NCBI RefSeq assembly: GCF_014384965.1
Contig: NZ_JACRSW010000015.1
Span: 33,183-97,182, forward strand
Direction of reading: 5' to 3'
Length of the DNA: 64,000 bases
Source: Jutongia hominis
GTDB lineage: Bacteria; Bacillota; Clostridia; Lachnospirales; Lachnospiraceae
Shown: piece by piece, positions 43,987 to 53,137 of the stretch
Layout of the letters: each line of letters starts with the position of its first letter
Position numbering within the stretch: the first letter of the stretch is position 1
Notes under the pieces: model-generated
The model's input: only the letters and a program-made list of their open reading frames with translations
Told to the model about the DNA's origin: nothing
Database searches by the model: none
Translations under genes and position numbers: made by a program

Positions 43987-45441
43987 ATGACATTCGAAGA
44001 GACAAAAAAGGCAGCACAAGGGTATCAGGTCGTACCTGTATATAAAAAGATCATGTCAGACATCAAAACACCGATGGAAGTGTTAAGGATCTTAAAAGGT
44101 GTCAGTAGTCATTGCTATATGTTAGAAAGTGTAGAGAACCAGGAGACATGGGGCAGATATACATTCTTAGGATATGATCCTAAGCTGGAGATCACTTGTA
44201 CGAACGGACAAATGACCATACGAAATGGCAAATGCGAAACGCTTCCGGTAGCACATCCCGGAGAAAAGATCAAAGAAATCTTAAAAGCGTATGACAGTCC
44301 AAAGATAGAAGGACTTCCTACTTTTACAGGTGGTCTGGTCGGTTATTTTTCGTATGATTACGTCAAGTACAGTGAGCCAAAGTTAAATCTGGATGCAGAT
44401 GACGAAGAAGGTTTCAAAGATGTGGATCTGATGCTTTTTGATAAAGTCATTGCGTTTGACAACATGCACCAGATGATCTATATCATTGCAAATGCAAGAG
44501 TAGAAAATCTCGAAGAAGAATACGAAAGATGCTTAAATGAGATCGATCAGATCATTGCATTGATCCGTACCGGGAAAGAAATATCAATCGTACCCGGAAA
44601 GATCACATCGGAGTTTCGTCCGCTGTTTTCTAAAGAAGAGTATTGCAAGATGGTAGAAAAAGCAAAGCATTATATTTATGAAGGTGATATTTTTCAGGTT
44701 GTTTTGTCAAACAGACTTGAAGCCGATTATGAAGGCAGCCTTCTGAATGCATATCGCAGACTAAGAACGATCAATCCATCACCATATATGTTTTATTTCA
44801 GCAGCGATGATATCGAAGTTGCAGGAGCTTCACCGGAGACATTGGTTAAGTTAGATAAAGGTACCCTGCATACCTTCCCGCTTGCAGGAACAAGACCAAG
44901 AGGCAAGACAGCCGCAGAAGATCAGAAACTGGAAGAAGAACTTCTTGCCGATGAAAAAGAACGTTCCGAACACAATATGCTGGTGGACCTCGGAAGAAAT
45001 GATATCGGAAAGGTTAGCCGGTTTGGAAGCGTGGAAGTGGAGCATTATATGGATATTTTAAAATATTCCCATGTAATGCATATCGGATCTACCGTCAAAG
45101 GAATGATCCGGGAAGATAAATGCAGTCTGGATGCCGTGGATGCGGTACTTCCGGCAGGAACATTATCCGGTGCACCAAAGATCCGTGCAATGGAGATCAT
45201 CAACGAGTTAGAGAATAATAAGCGTGGTATTTATGGCGGAGCGATCGGATATATTGACTTTACCGGAAACCTTGATACCTGCATTGCGATCCGTACCGCA
45301 TTTAAGAAAAACGGAAAAGTCTTTGTTCGTTCCGGTGCCGGAATCGTAGCAGACAGCGTTCCCGAAAAGGAATATCAGGAATGTATCAACAAAGCAAAAG
45401 CAGTTATGAATGCTGTTAAAGAAGGTCAGGAGGAGATGTAA
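43987..45441 (+). CDS. trpE: anthranilate synthase component I
   Basis: Converts chorismate to anthranilate using ammonia from TrpG. 484 residues. The N-terminal regulatory lobe contains LESVENQETWGRYTFLG, with the feedback-site Ser in ESV. The chorismate-binding core has IFQVVLSNRLE, GASPETL, LAGTRPRG, ERSEHNMLVDLGRNDIGKV and VLPAGTLSGAPKIRAMEII. ATG 43987 is placed with GGAGG six bases upstream. The frame is open back to 43828, but that part overlaps leader sequence. The stop TAA is followed at once by the trpG ATG. Confidence 0.96.
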   Translation: MTFEETKKAAQGYQVVPVYKKIMSDIKTPMEVLRILKGVSSHCYMLESVENQETWGRYTFLGYDPKLEITCTNGQMTIRNGKCETLPVAHPGEKIKEILKAYDSPKIEGLPTFTGGLVGYFSYDYVKYSEPKLNLDADDEEGFKDVDLMLFDKVIAFDNMHQMIYIIANARVENLEEEYERCLNEIDQIIALIRTGKEISIVPGKITSEFRPLFSKEEYCKMVEKAKHYIYEGDIFQVVLSNRLEADYEGSLLNAYRRLRTINPSPYMFYFSSDDIEVAGASPETLVKLDKGTLHTFPLAGTRPRGKTAAEDQKLEEELLADEKERSEHNMLVDLGRNDIGKVSRFGSVEVEHYMDILKYSHVMHIGSTVKGMIREDKCSLDAVDAVLPAGTLSGAPKIRAMEIINELENNKRGIYGGAIGYIDFTGNLDTCIAIRTAFKKNGKVFVRSGAGIVADSVPEKEYQECINKAKAVMNAVKEGQEEM

Positions 45442-46008
45442 ATGATAATTCTAATTGATAATTATGATAGTTTTTCTTATAACCTGTACCAGTTGATCGG
45501 CAGTATCAACCCGGATATCAAAGTCATCCGAAATGATGAATATACCGTAGAAGAGATTGAGAAAATGCAGCCATCCCATATTATCATTTCTCCGGGACCG
45601 GGAAAACCAAAAGATGCCGGAATGTGTGAAGAAGCCATTGCTTATTTCAAAGGAAAAGTTCCGATCCTCGGAGTATGCTTAGGACATCAGGCAATCTGCG
45701 AAGTCTTTGGTGCAACGGTTTCTTATGCAAAGGAATTGATGCATGGCAAGATGTCTGTTGTGACAGTAGATAATCAATGCAAACTTTTTGAACATACCAA
45801 ACATTGCACGCAGGTGGCAAGATATCATTCGCTGATCGCATTAAAAGATACGATTCCGGGTTGTTTACAGGTAACAGCTGTTACCGAGGACGGCGAGATC
45901 ATGGCAGTCAGACATAAAGAATATGAAATATACGGTGTACAGTTTCATCCGGAATCCATCCTGACACCGGAAGGCAAAAAGATGGTAGAAAGTTTTCTGG
46001 AACAATAG
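45442..46008 (+). CDS. trpG: anthranilate synthase component II (glutamine amidotransferase)
   Basis: Supplies ammonia from glutamine to TrpE. 188 residues. Class I amidotransferase triad: Cys in LGVCLGHQAI, and His/Glu in VQFHPESIL. The N-terminal IILIDNYDSFSYNL is typical of TrpG/PabA. Dual use with PabB is possible in this family, but the position next to trpE argues for tryptophan. The start directly abuts the trpE stop. Confidence 0.95.
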   Translation: MIILIDNYDSFSYNLYQLIGSINPDIKVIRNDEYTVEEIEKMQPSHIIISPGPGKPKDAGMCEEAIAYFKGKVPILGVCLGHQAICEVFGATVSYAKELMHGKMSVVTVDNQCKLFEHTKHCTQVARYHSLIALKDTIPGCLQVTAVTEDGEIMAVRHKEYEIYGVQFHPESILTPEGKKMVESFLEQ

Positions 46009-46122
46009 TAAAAAAAGAAAATAAACATAAACGATTGGAAAAATCCATCATTAGAAAATACTGTCAGATAATGTATCAAAAACAAGCCGGAGAGCGGCTT
46101 ATCAGAAAGAGAGGACGACAAT

Positions 46123-47130
46123 ATGATCAAAGAAGCAATTAAAGAATTAGTAAATGGAAAAGATCTCGATAGTGTTACAATGGAAAGTGTTATGGAAGAA
46201 ATCATGACAGGAGAAGCAACAGACGCACAGAAGGCTTCCTTTTTGACTGCCTTAGCTGTCAAAGGCGAAACGATCGACGAGATTACGGCAGCCGCAAAAG
46301 TTATGAGAGCACACTGTACCGAATTTCATAATGATAAAGATGTGTTAGAGATTGTCGGAACCGGTGGAGATGGTTCGAATACATTTAATATTTCAACACT
46401 TGCTTCGATCGTAACATCGGCAGCAGGATATCCGGTGGCAAAGCATGGTAACCGCGCAGCATCCAGTAAATGTGGCACAGCAGATTGTCTGGAAGCCTTG
46501 GGAGTAAAGATTGATGCAGATGTTGCTAAGAGTGAAAAACTGTTAAATGAGATCAATATCTGCTTTCTGTTTGCACAGAAGTACCATACGGCAATGCGTT
46601 TTGTCGGTGCAGTCCGTAAGGAGATGGGAATCCGTACCATGTTTAATGTATTAGGTCCGATTTCCAATCCGGCAGGAGCAACACAGATGCTTCTTGGTGT
46701 GTATGAAGAAAAGCTGGTAGAACCGCTTGCTCATGTACTTAGCAATCTTGGTGTAAAACGTGCTATGGTCGTATATGGAACAGACGGAATGGATGAGATC
46801 TCATTGAGCGCACCAACGAAAGTATGTGAAGTAAAAGACGGCAATTTCCGGTCTTATGAGATCACACCGGAGCAGTTTGGCTTAAAAACATGCGAAAAGA
46901 GCGAGTTGATCGGTGGTGATCCAAAAGAAAATGCACAGATCGCATTAGATATCTTAGGTGGCAAAGAGGATGCTAAGTTTGATGCCGTCTTATTAAATGC
47001 CGGAGCAGCTATCTATATTGCTGATGGAACGATCACGATCGAAGAAGGTATTAAAAAAGCAAAAGAAGTTCTCTTAAATGGCGAAGCCAAAGCACAGCTT
47101 GAGCGTTTCATTGCCGGCACACAGGCATAA
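46123..47130 (+). CDS. trpD: anthranilate phosphoribosyltransferase
   Basis: Joins anthranilate to PRPP. 335 residues. The PRPP-binding [15 protein letters not shown] is followed by [41 protein letters not shown] and a C-terminal [19 protein letters not shown] precedes the ATG. It is not fused to TrpG, from which a 114-base gap separates it. Confidence 0.96.
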   Translation: MIKEAIKELVNGKDLDSVTMESVMEEIMTGEATDAQKASFLTALAVKGETIDEITAAAKVMRAHCTEFHNDKDVLEIVGTGGDGSNTFNISTLASIVTSAAGYPVAKHGNRAASSKCGTADCLEALGVKIDADVAKSEKLLNEINICFLFAQKYHTAMRFVGAVRKEMGIRTMFNVLGPISNPAGATQMLLGVYEEKLVEPLAHVLSNLGVKRAMVVYGTDGMDEISLSAPTKVCEVKDGNFRSYEITPEQFGLKTCEKSELIGGDPKENAQIALDILGGKEDAKFDAVLLNAGAAIYIADGTITIEEGIKKAKEVLLNGEAKAQLERFIAGTQA

Positions 47131-47267
47131 AAAACTGTTATGGCAGGCGATATTTAGGCTTTCGCTGTGATGTTTTTGCTGTGTGAAACGTTAAGCACAG
47201 GACGAAAAGAGAAGAAAGGAGAACAATCCATTCTTTTGTAAAAAGGTTGATTGGATAAAAGAAAAGT

Positions 47268-48068
47268 ATGAATATTTTAGAAGAAATCGCACAAAAGACA
47301 AAAGAACGAATCGAAGCAAAGAAAAAAGAACTCCCTTTGGAAGTGTTAAAAGAAAAAGCACAGAAAATGGATGCAAATACAGGTTTTCCATTTGAAAAAG
47401 CATTAAAAAAAGAGGGTGTTTCCTTTATCTGTGAAGTAAAAAAAGCTTCACCGTCAAAAGGTATCATTGCAAAAGATTTTCCATATGTAGAGATTGCAAA
47501 GGCTTATGAAAAAGAAGGTGCGAGTGCGATATCCGTATTGACAGAACCATATTATTTTCAGGGAGCAGACCGTTTTTTAGAAGAGATTCATCAGGAAGTG
47601 TCCATTCCATTGCTTCGTAAGGATTTTACAGTAGATGCGTATATGATCTATGAAGCAAAGGTGATCGGAGCATCAGCCGTTCTTTTGATCTGTGCACTCT
47701 TAGATGATCAAAAGTTAAGCGAATATCTTGCTTTGGCTGAAAGCCTCGGACTCAGTGCTTTGGTAGAAGCACACGATGAAGAAGAAGTTAAAAGAGCAAT
47801 GCAGGCAAAAGCGAGAGTGATCGGTGTTAATAACCGTGATCTGAAAACATTTACGGTAGATATTCATAATAGTATGCGTTTGCGTGAACTTGTTCCTGAG
47901 GATATTCTTTTTGTATCAGAAAGCGGTATCAGAACCAATGAAGATATACAGGCACTTGCAGCAAAGCAGGTTGATGCTGTGTTAGTCGGAGAGACAATGA
48001 TGCGTGCATCAAAAGATGCAAATGCTTTACAGAGTATGATACAGGCAGGTAAAATAAAAGTAAGATAG
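47268..48068 (+). CDS. trpC: indole-3-glycerol phosphate synthase
   Basis: Closes the indole ring. A 266-residue TIM barrel with [13 protein letters not shown] (phosphate/active-site Lys), [45 protein letters not shown] and [11 protein letters not shown]. The length rules out a TrpC-TrpF fusion, and the next gene is trpB, so the usual trpF position is empty. Confidence 0.96.
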   Translation: MNILEEIAQKTKERIEAKKKELPLEVLKEKAQKMDANTGFPFEKALKKEGVSFICEVKKASPSKGIIAKDFPYVEIAKAYEKEGASAISVLTEPYYFQGADRFLEEIHQEVSIPLLRKDFTVDAYMIYEAKVIGASAVLLICALLDDQKLSEYLALAESLGLSALVEAHDEEEVKRAMQAKARVIGVNNRDLKTFTVDIHNSMRLRELVPEDILFVSESGIRTNEDIQALAAKQVDAVLVGETMMRASKDANALQSMIQAGKIKVR

Positions 48069-48096
48069 GTTGCATAAGCAAAGGAAAGAGGTAAAT

Positions 48097-49281
48097 ATGA
48101 GTAAAGGAAGATTTGGAAAACACGGTGGACAATATATCCCCGAAACATTGATGAATGAGATACATAAATTAGAAGACGCTTACGAGCATTATAAAAATGA
48201 TCCTGAATTCATACAGGAATTAGATACATTAAACCGTGAATATGCCGGAAGACCATCTCTTTTGTATTATGCAGAAAAGATGACAAAAGCACTTGGCGGT
48301 GCAAAGATCTATTTTAAAAGAGAAGATTTAAACCATACCGGTTCACATAAGATCAACAATGTACTTGGTCAGGCGCTTCTTGCTAAGAAAATGGGCAAGA
48401 CCAGACTGATCGCAGAGACCGGAGCCGGACAGCATGGTGTTGCAACCGCAACCGCAGCCGCACTCTTTGGTATGGAATGTGAGATCTTCATGGGAAAAGA
48501 AGACACAATCCGTCAGGCATTAAATGTATATCGTATGGAACTGCTTGGAGCGAAAGTGCATGCAGTGGAAAGCGGTACAAAGACATTAAAAGATGCGGTC
48601 AATGCCTGTATGCAGGAATGGACGGCAAGAGTCGATGATACTTTATATGTACTTGGTTCTGTTATGGGACCGCATCCGTTCCCGACGATCGTAAGAGATT
48701 TTCAAAGTGTGATCAGTAAGGAATCCAGAGCACAGATCTTAGAAAAAGAAGGCAGACTGCCTGACGTTGTCATGGCTTGTGTCGGTGGTGGAAGCAATGC
48801 CATGGGATCCTTCTATGAATATATCAATGATAAAGATGTCAAGCTGATCGGATGTGAAGCAGCAGGACATGGTGTGGATACCGATAAGACAGCCGCAACG
48901 ATGGCAGTCGGTTCAGAAGGCGTCTTTCATGGTATGAAATCATATTTCTGTCAGAACGAATATGGTCAGATCGCCCCGGTTTATTCGATCTCGGCCGGAC
49001 TTGATTATCCGGGTGTCGGACCGGAGCATGCTTATCTGAAAGATATCGGAAGAGCAGAATATGTACCGGTTACCGATGAGGAAGCAGTAGAAGCATTTGA
49101 ATATATTGCAAAAGAAGAAGGAATCATTGCCGCGATCGAAAGTTCTCATGCCGTTGCCCATCTGTTAAAGATCGCACCAAAGATGAGAAAAGACCAGATC
49201 ATCATTTGTACCTTATCAGGACGTGGGGACAAAGACGTAGCTGCAATAGCAAGATATAGGGGGATTGATTTACATGAGTAG
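48097..49281 (+). CDS. trpB: tryptophan synthase beta subunit
   Basis: Condenses indole with serine using PLP. 394 residues starting [18 protein letters not shown]. The PLP Lys lies in [15 protein letters not shown], then [20 protein letters not shown] and [17 protein letters not shown], ending [16 protein letters not shown] precedes ATG 48097; nine upstream in-frame residues are not family-like. It is the standard TrpB1 type and pairs with the overlapping trpA. Confidence 0.97.
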   Translation: MSKGRFGKHGGQYIPETLMNEIHKLEDAYEHYKNDPEFIQELDTLNREYAGRPSLLYYAEKMTKALGGAKIYFKREDLNHTGSHKINNVLGQALLAKKMGKTRLIAETGAGQHGVATATAAALFGMECEIFMGKEDTIRQALNVYRMELLGAKVHAVESGTKTLKDAVNACMQEWTARVDDTLYVLGSVMGPHPFPTIVRDFQSVISKESRAQILEKEGRLPDVVMACVGGGSNAMGSFYEYINDKDVKLIGCEAAGHGVDTDKTAATMAVGSEGVFHGMKSYFCQNEYGQIAPVYSISAGLDYPGVGPEHAYLKDIGRAEYVPVTDEEAVEAFEYIAKEEGIIAAIESSHAVAHLLKIAPKMRKDQIIICTLSGRGDKDVAAIARYRGIDLHE

Positions 49282-50059
49282 AATAAAAAATGCATTTGAT
49301 CATAAGAAAGCGTTTATCGGATTTTTGACAGCAGGAGATCCGACTTTGGATAAAACAGAAGAATTTGTAATGGAAATGGTAGATGCAGGGGCAGGCCTGA
49401 TCGAGCTCGGTATTCCGTTTACCGATCCGATCGCAGACGGTCCTGTGATCCAGGAAGCGAATATCAGAGCATTAGAAGCCGGCTGTACAACCGATAAAAT
49501 TTTTGATATGGTAGCTTCTCTTCGCAAGAAGACCGATGTTCCAATCGTATTTTTAGGATATTTGAATACAATGTTTGTGTATGGCTATGAAAAGTTTTGC
49601 AAACGCTGTCAGGAATGTGGCGTAGACGGTCTGATCGTGCCGGATCTTCCTTACGAAGAAAAAGGCGAGTTAGTACCGATCGCAAAAGCACATGGTGTAG
49701 ACGTGATCACAATGATCGCACCGACATCGAAGCAGCGTATTGAAATGCTTGCAAAAGAAGCAACCGGATTTATCTATGTCGTATCTTCTATGGGTGTTAC
49801 CGGAGCAAGAAGCGAGATCAAGACCGATCTGGCTGAAATCGTGGAAGTTATCCGTGGTGTGACCGATACGCCTGTTGCGATCGGATTTGGCATCAATACA
49901 AAAGAGCAGGTAGCAAAGTATAGTGCGGTCGCGGACGGTGCGATCGTAGGAAGTGCGATTGTAAAGATCATTGCACAGTATGGCGAAAATGCAGGCAAAA
50001 AGCTGCATGAATATGTAGAAGAAATGGTATCGGGATTGCAAAAAATAATGAATATGTAA
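49274..50059 (+). CDS. trpA: tryptophan synthase alpha subunit
   Basis: Splits indole-3-glycerol phosphate and channels indole to TrpB. A 261-residue TIM barrel: FLTAGDP, catalytic Glu in [18 protein letters not shown], catalytic Asp in [13 protein letters not shown], and [22 protein letters not shown] and VGSAIVKII. It overlaps trpB by 8 bases, as usual for this tightly coupled pair, and is the last gene of the operon. Confidence 0.96.
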   Translation: MSRIKNAFDHKKAFIGFLTAGDPTLDKTEEFVMEMVDAGAGLIELGIPFTDPIADGPVIQEANIRALEAGCTTDKIFDMVASLRKKTDVPIVFLGYLNTMFVYGYEKFCKRCQECGVDGLIVPDLPYEEKGELVPIAKAHGVDVITMIAPTSKQRIEMLAKEATGFIYVVSSMGVTGARSEIKTDLAEIVEVIRGVTDTPVAIGFGINTKEQVAKYSAVADGAIVGSAIVKIIAQYGENAGKKLHEYVEEMVSGLQKIMNM

Positions 50060-50138
50060 GAAAAAATTAACGTGATTGTAAAAATTATGTGGTAGAGTTT
50101 TTTTAAATAAAAAGTCAGAATTTGGGGGAATAAAGATT

Positions 50139-50726
50139 ATGAAAAATTTAAAAAAGTTTTTAGCTGTTTTACTTGCGGCAGCGATGGTGACAGGATTTAG
50201 CGGCAGCGTATGCAGAGCAAAAACTAAGCCAGATATATATGGTGATCTGGTAAAGCAGTTAAAGAAGAATGAACAGTTTGCTGACGGAATATATACAGCA
50301 AAAATTCATGATGCTTCGGGCAATGATATTTTGCTGGTGACAGATGCAGTATGTAAAGTAGAGGGAAAAAATGCAGTATGGGCGGATGTATATCAGAATG
50401 TAAATGGAAAGGCAGAGCTTATAACAACGATTGTTTCGACAGGTTCAGGGTATCCGATTTGCAAAAAAGGTAATTATATTCTGAGTGGATTTCATCATAA
50501 AAGCATGCGCTATAAGATAGCAAGTAACAGAACAATTATGGAACAGATAAATGGTTTATATCTGGATAAAAAATATTGTACATATACAAAAAATATAATA
50601 AAATCCGGGAAAATGACCCAGTTAAAGAGAAAAAAGATAAAGGCAAAAGTAGCAGAAAAAATGGATTATTATATTGATAAAAATGGAAATATGAGAGGAA
50701 AACCGATAAAATTTTCAAGAAAATAG
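50139..50726 (+). CDS. small secreted protein of unknown function
   Basis: 195 residues; no family recognised. A signal peptide (MKNLKKFLAVLLAAAMVTGFSG) is likely cut near VCRA. The mature part is basic and predicted beta-rich (GIYTAKIHDASGNDILLVTDAV, AVWADVYQNVNGKAEL), with a Lys-rich C-terminus. GGGGGA lies about nine bases before the ATG. It follows trpA by 79 bases on the same strand. It might be cotranscribed, but nothing links it to tryptophan. Confidence 0.7.
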   Translation: MKNLKKFLAVLLAAAMVTGFSGSVCRAKTKPDIYGDLVKQLKKNEQFADGIYTAKIHDASGNDILLVTDAVCKVEGKNAVWADVYQNVNGKAELITTIVSTGSGYPICKKGNYILSGFHHKSMRYKIASNRTIMEQINGLYLDKKYCTYTKNIIKSGKMTQLKRKKIKAKVAEKMDYYIDKNGNMRGKPIKFSRK

Positions 50727-50830
50727 GGAATGAAAATTCAAAGTAAGGTGGGTTTTCAAGCGGTGTGTCAAAGCATTGTAAAACATATGCTTTTCGGTTA
50801 TACTCCCATCTTTGACAGTTGTAAGATGAC

Positions 50831-50880
50831 AAAACGGCTACAAACCCAGTAGATATGGGTGCTGTGGCCGTTTTTCTTTT
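50831..50880 (+). terminator. intrinsic terminator
   Basis: AAAACGGCTACA/TGTGGCCGTTTT outer stem with an inner ACCCA/TGGGT hairpin, then T-rich. It ends the trp/secreted-protein transcript. Confidence 0.85.
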
Positions 50881-50940
50881 CGGAAGGAACGATAAATATA
50901 TACATTTTTATTATTTTTACTGCTGTCAAACTCCCGCATT

Positions 50941-50988
50941 CACAAATTCTGCACAGGAAAACAAGCTTTCCTGTGTTGCGAATTTGTG
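50941..50988. repeat. long hairpin in the gap before the GGDEF gene
   Basis: CACAAATTC-CACAGGAAA pairs with TTTCCTGTG-GCGAATTTGTG, about 19 bp with a two-base internal loop. It lies in the 477-base gap 50727-51203. Confidence 0.7.
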
Positions 50989-51024
50989 ATTTTATACACA
51001 AAATGACTGCAAAATGTTAAAAAT

Positions 51025-51054
51025 TTGGCAAAAATGAATAATATATGCTATACT
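51025..51054 (+). promoter_or_regulatory. promoter for the GGDEF/EAL cluster
   Basis: TTGGCA (51025-51030), an 18-bp spacer and TATACT (51049-51054). The leader then holds a 12-bp hairpin, GACATAGGATTT/AAATCCTACGTC (51112-51142). It does not match the c-di-GMP riboswitches I know. Confidence 0.55.
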
Positions 51055-51203
51055 GAAAAGGTGAGATATTGATACGTGAAAATATAATTGCAGTTTTGGG
51101 GAATTCTGCAAGACATAGGATTTATTTTGGAAATCCTACGTCAAAATGAAATAACAGTACTAAGGAGAAAAACTGTAATAAAAAGGAAAAGGATGGAGCA
51201 TAT

Positions 51204-53075
51204 ATGAAAAAAATTTTAAAATGCACTTTCAGAGATTTGATCATTTTGATCTGTATTCTGATTTTTTCAGCGTTTGTTCTAATGGCAGCAGTTGGGGATG
51301 CATTGGATGGTTCCGCTAAAATAACACAAAACGATCTGACAAATAATGCAGAAATGTATTCGCAGCAGTTAGATAGCTTGATCACGGATAAGATGGATTA
51401 TGCCAGACAGCTTGCGATCAATTTTGCAAAAGTTGGATTAAATAATACTGCCGATAAAAATACGATCAACCAGATCATGACAACACAAAAAGATGTGTAT
51501 GACAGTATAAGTGTTTTAAATATGAATGGGGGCACGATCTATGGTGATGCACTTATTATTGATCTTACAAAAGAGGAGATTTATGACAAGGTAGTTTATC
51601 AGCAGGAGACACAGCTATATGATCAGCTGATCTATCTGCCGTTAGGGGATCCGGCAATTTTGATCTGCACACCGATCTGCAAGAATAAAGAAACGATCGG
51701 TGTATTGCTTTGCTGTATAAAGATCAGCAAGATCAACGCAATCATGGATCAATGGGGATATTCTAAAAATGGATGCTGTACGGCGATTTCTGAAAATGGG
51801 CGTTATATGACCGGAGGAAAGCAATTTAGCCATTTTCTGAAAGGGGAAGCAAATAATTTTTATACTTATATGCACAATGCGTCTATATTAAGTTCCAGTG
51901 GTAACAATGCATCGGTAGAAGAGGCAATCGTTAAAAATCAGACGGTATCACTAAAATATCGTTATAACGGACAGAAATATTTTGGAGTGATCTGTGCAAG
52001 CACACAGGGAGATTTTTATTATGTCTTTATGTCGGCAACAACCTCAGTCAATGCAGATCATTTTAAGCTGAGCCAGGGAACTGTTCTATTGTTGTGTGTT
52101 ACAGGAGTAATATGGATCGTGTGGATGAGCTATATGGTGATCTGTGCCGGAAAACAGCGTCGTGAACATGAAGTGTTAGAATTGTTTGCATTGGTGAATA
52201 AATGTGAGAAAGCATTATTATTTGATTTCCAGCAGGCACCGAAAAGATTGCGTTTTATCGGCGATTCCATGGCAATGTTCGGTATGGAGTTAAAGCCTTT
52301 TTATGGGGAAGCCGTTTATGACATTTACAACTATGTGCATAAGGATGATAAATCAATACGAGGCAGACTGCATCGGTTTATTGATGGTACGGAAACTGAC
52401 TTTAATGCAGAGATCCGTATCCGGGATGTCAATGACCAGTATGCATGGTATCGTATCACAGGTACTTTAGTGCAGGATAACCGGTATGGCTTGAATCAGC
52501 GTTTTGTTGGTAAGATCGAATGTGCAGATCAGCAGATCACAGAAGAGAGAAACTTAATGCAGAGAGCGGAAAACGATCTTTTAACAGGTGTTTTGAATAA
52601 AAAGACAATGGAAGAAAAGGTAACAGAATGCCTGAAAGACATTAAAGGCGGTTATCATTATATTTTCTTTATGGTTGATCTTGATAACTTTAAAAATGTA
52701 AATGATAATCTCGGTCATATCTCAGGAGATCAGGCGATCAAAGATACTGCGGATTGTCTGGTAAAGATCTTCCCGAAAGACGCTTTTGTCGGAAGACTGG
52801 GTGGTGATGAGTTCGCAGTCTGTGCTGCCTATGATGCCTTTGATAAAGAAAGTCTGATCAGTTTTATAGAAAAGAAAGCAAATAAGATATGTGAAGCAAA
52901 CCGCAGAGTCTACCAGAATAATGACAAAGAGGTTCATATATCAAGTAGTGTCGGCATTGCTGTTGCACCGGATTTCACAGATAACTTTGAGATGTTGTAT
53001 GGTATGGCCGACAGAGCATTGTATTGTTCTAAGAATGGTGGCAAAAACCGTTATACAATATATCGCAAATTATAA
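51204..53075 (+). CDS. membrane diguanylate cyclase
   Basis: 623 residues, predicted to make c-di-GMP. A helix at about 8-30, an extracytoplasmic Cache-like sensor to about 285, and a second helix (VLLLCVTGVIWIVWMSYMVICAG). A PAS-like region follows (FMGEAVYDIYNYVHKDD..., QYAWYRITGTLVQD). The GGDEF domain occupies about 450-620: LTGVLNKKTMEEKV, DLDNFKNVNDNLGH and an intact RLGGDEF signature. The inhibitory RxxD site is not evident just upstream (PKDA). It opens a run of three c-di-GMP-type genes. Confidence 0.9.
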   Translation: MKKILKCTFRDLIILICILIFSAFVLMAAVGDALDGSAKITQNDLTNNAEMYSQQLDSLITDKMDYARQLAINFAKVGLNNTADKNTINQIMTTQKDVYDSISVLNMNGGTIYGDALIIDLTKEEIYDKVVYQQETQLYDQLIYLPLGDPAILICTPICKNKETIGVLLCCIKISKINAIMDQWGYSKNGCCTAISENGRYMTGGKQFSHFLKGEANNFYTYMHNASILSSSGNNASVEEAIVKNQTVSLKYRYNGQKYFGVICASTQGDFYYVFMSATTSVNADHFKLSQGTVLLLCVTGVIWIVWMSYMVICAGKQRREHEVLELFALVNKCEKALLFDFQQAPKRLRFIGDSMAMFGMELKPFYGEAVYDIYNYVHKDDKSIRGRLHRFIDGTETDFNAEIRIRDVNDQYAWYRITGTLVQDNRYGLNQRFVGKIECADQQITEERNLMQRAENDLLTGVLNKKTMEEKVTECLKDIKGGYHYIFFMVDLDNFKNVNDNLGHISGDQAIKDTADCLVKIFPKDAFVGRLGGDEFAVCAAYDAFDKESLISFIEKKANKICEANRRVYQNNDKEVHISSSVGIAVAPDFTDNFEMLYGMADRALYCSKNGGKNRYTIYRKL

Positions 53076-53137
53076 AAAATGGATGTAGAATGTTTTAACG
53101 CATACGCGAAAAGTAAAGAATAGAAATGGGGTTCAAT

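Noticed and set aside
51061..51203. c-di-GMP riboswitch before the diguanylate cyclase
   Set aside because: The conserved GEMM-type core sequences are absent; only simple hairpins are seen.
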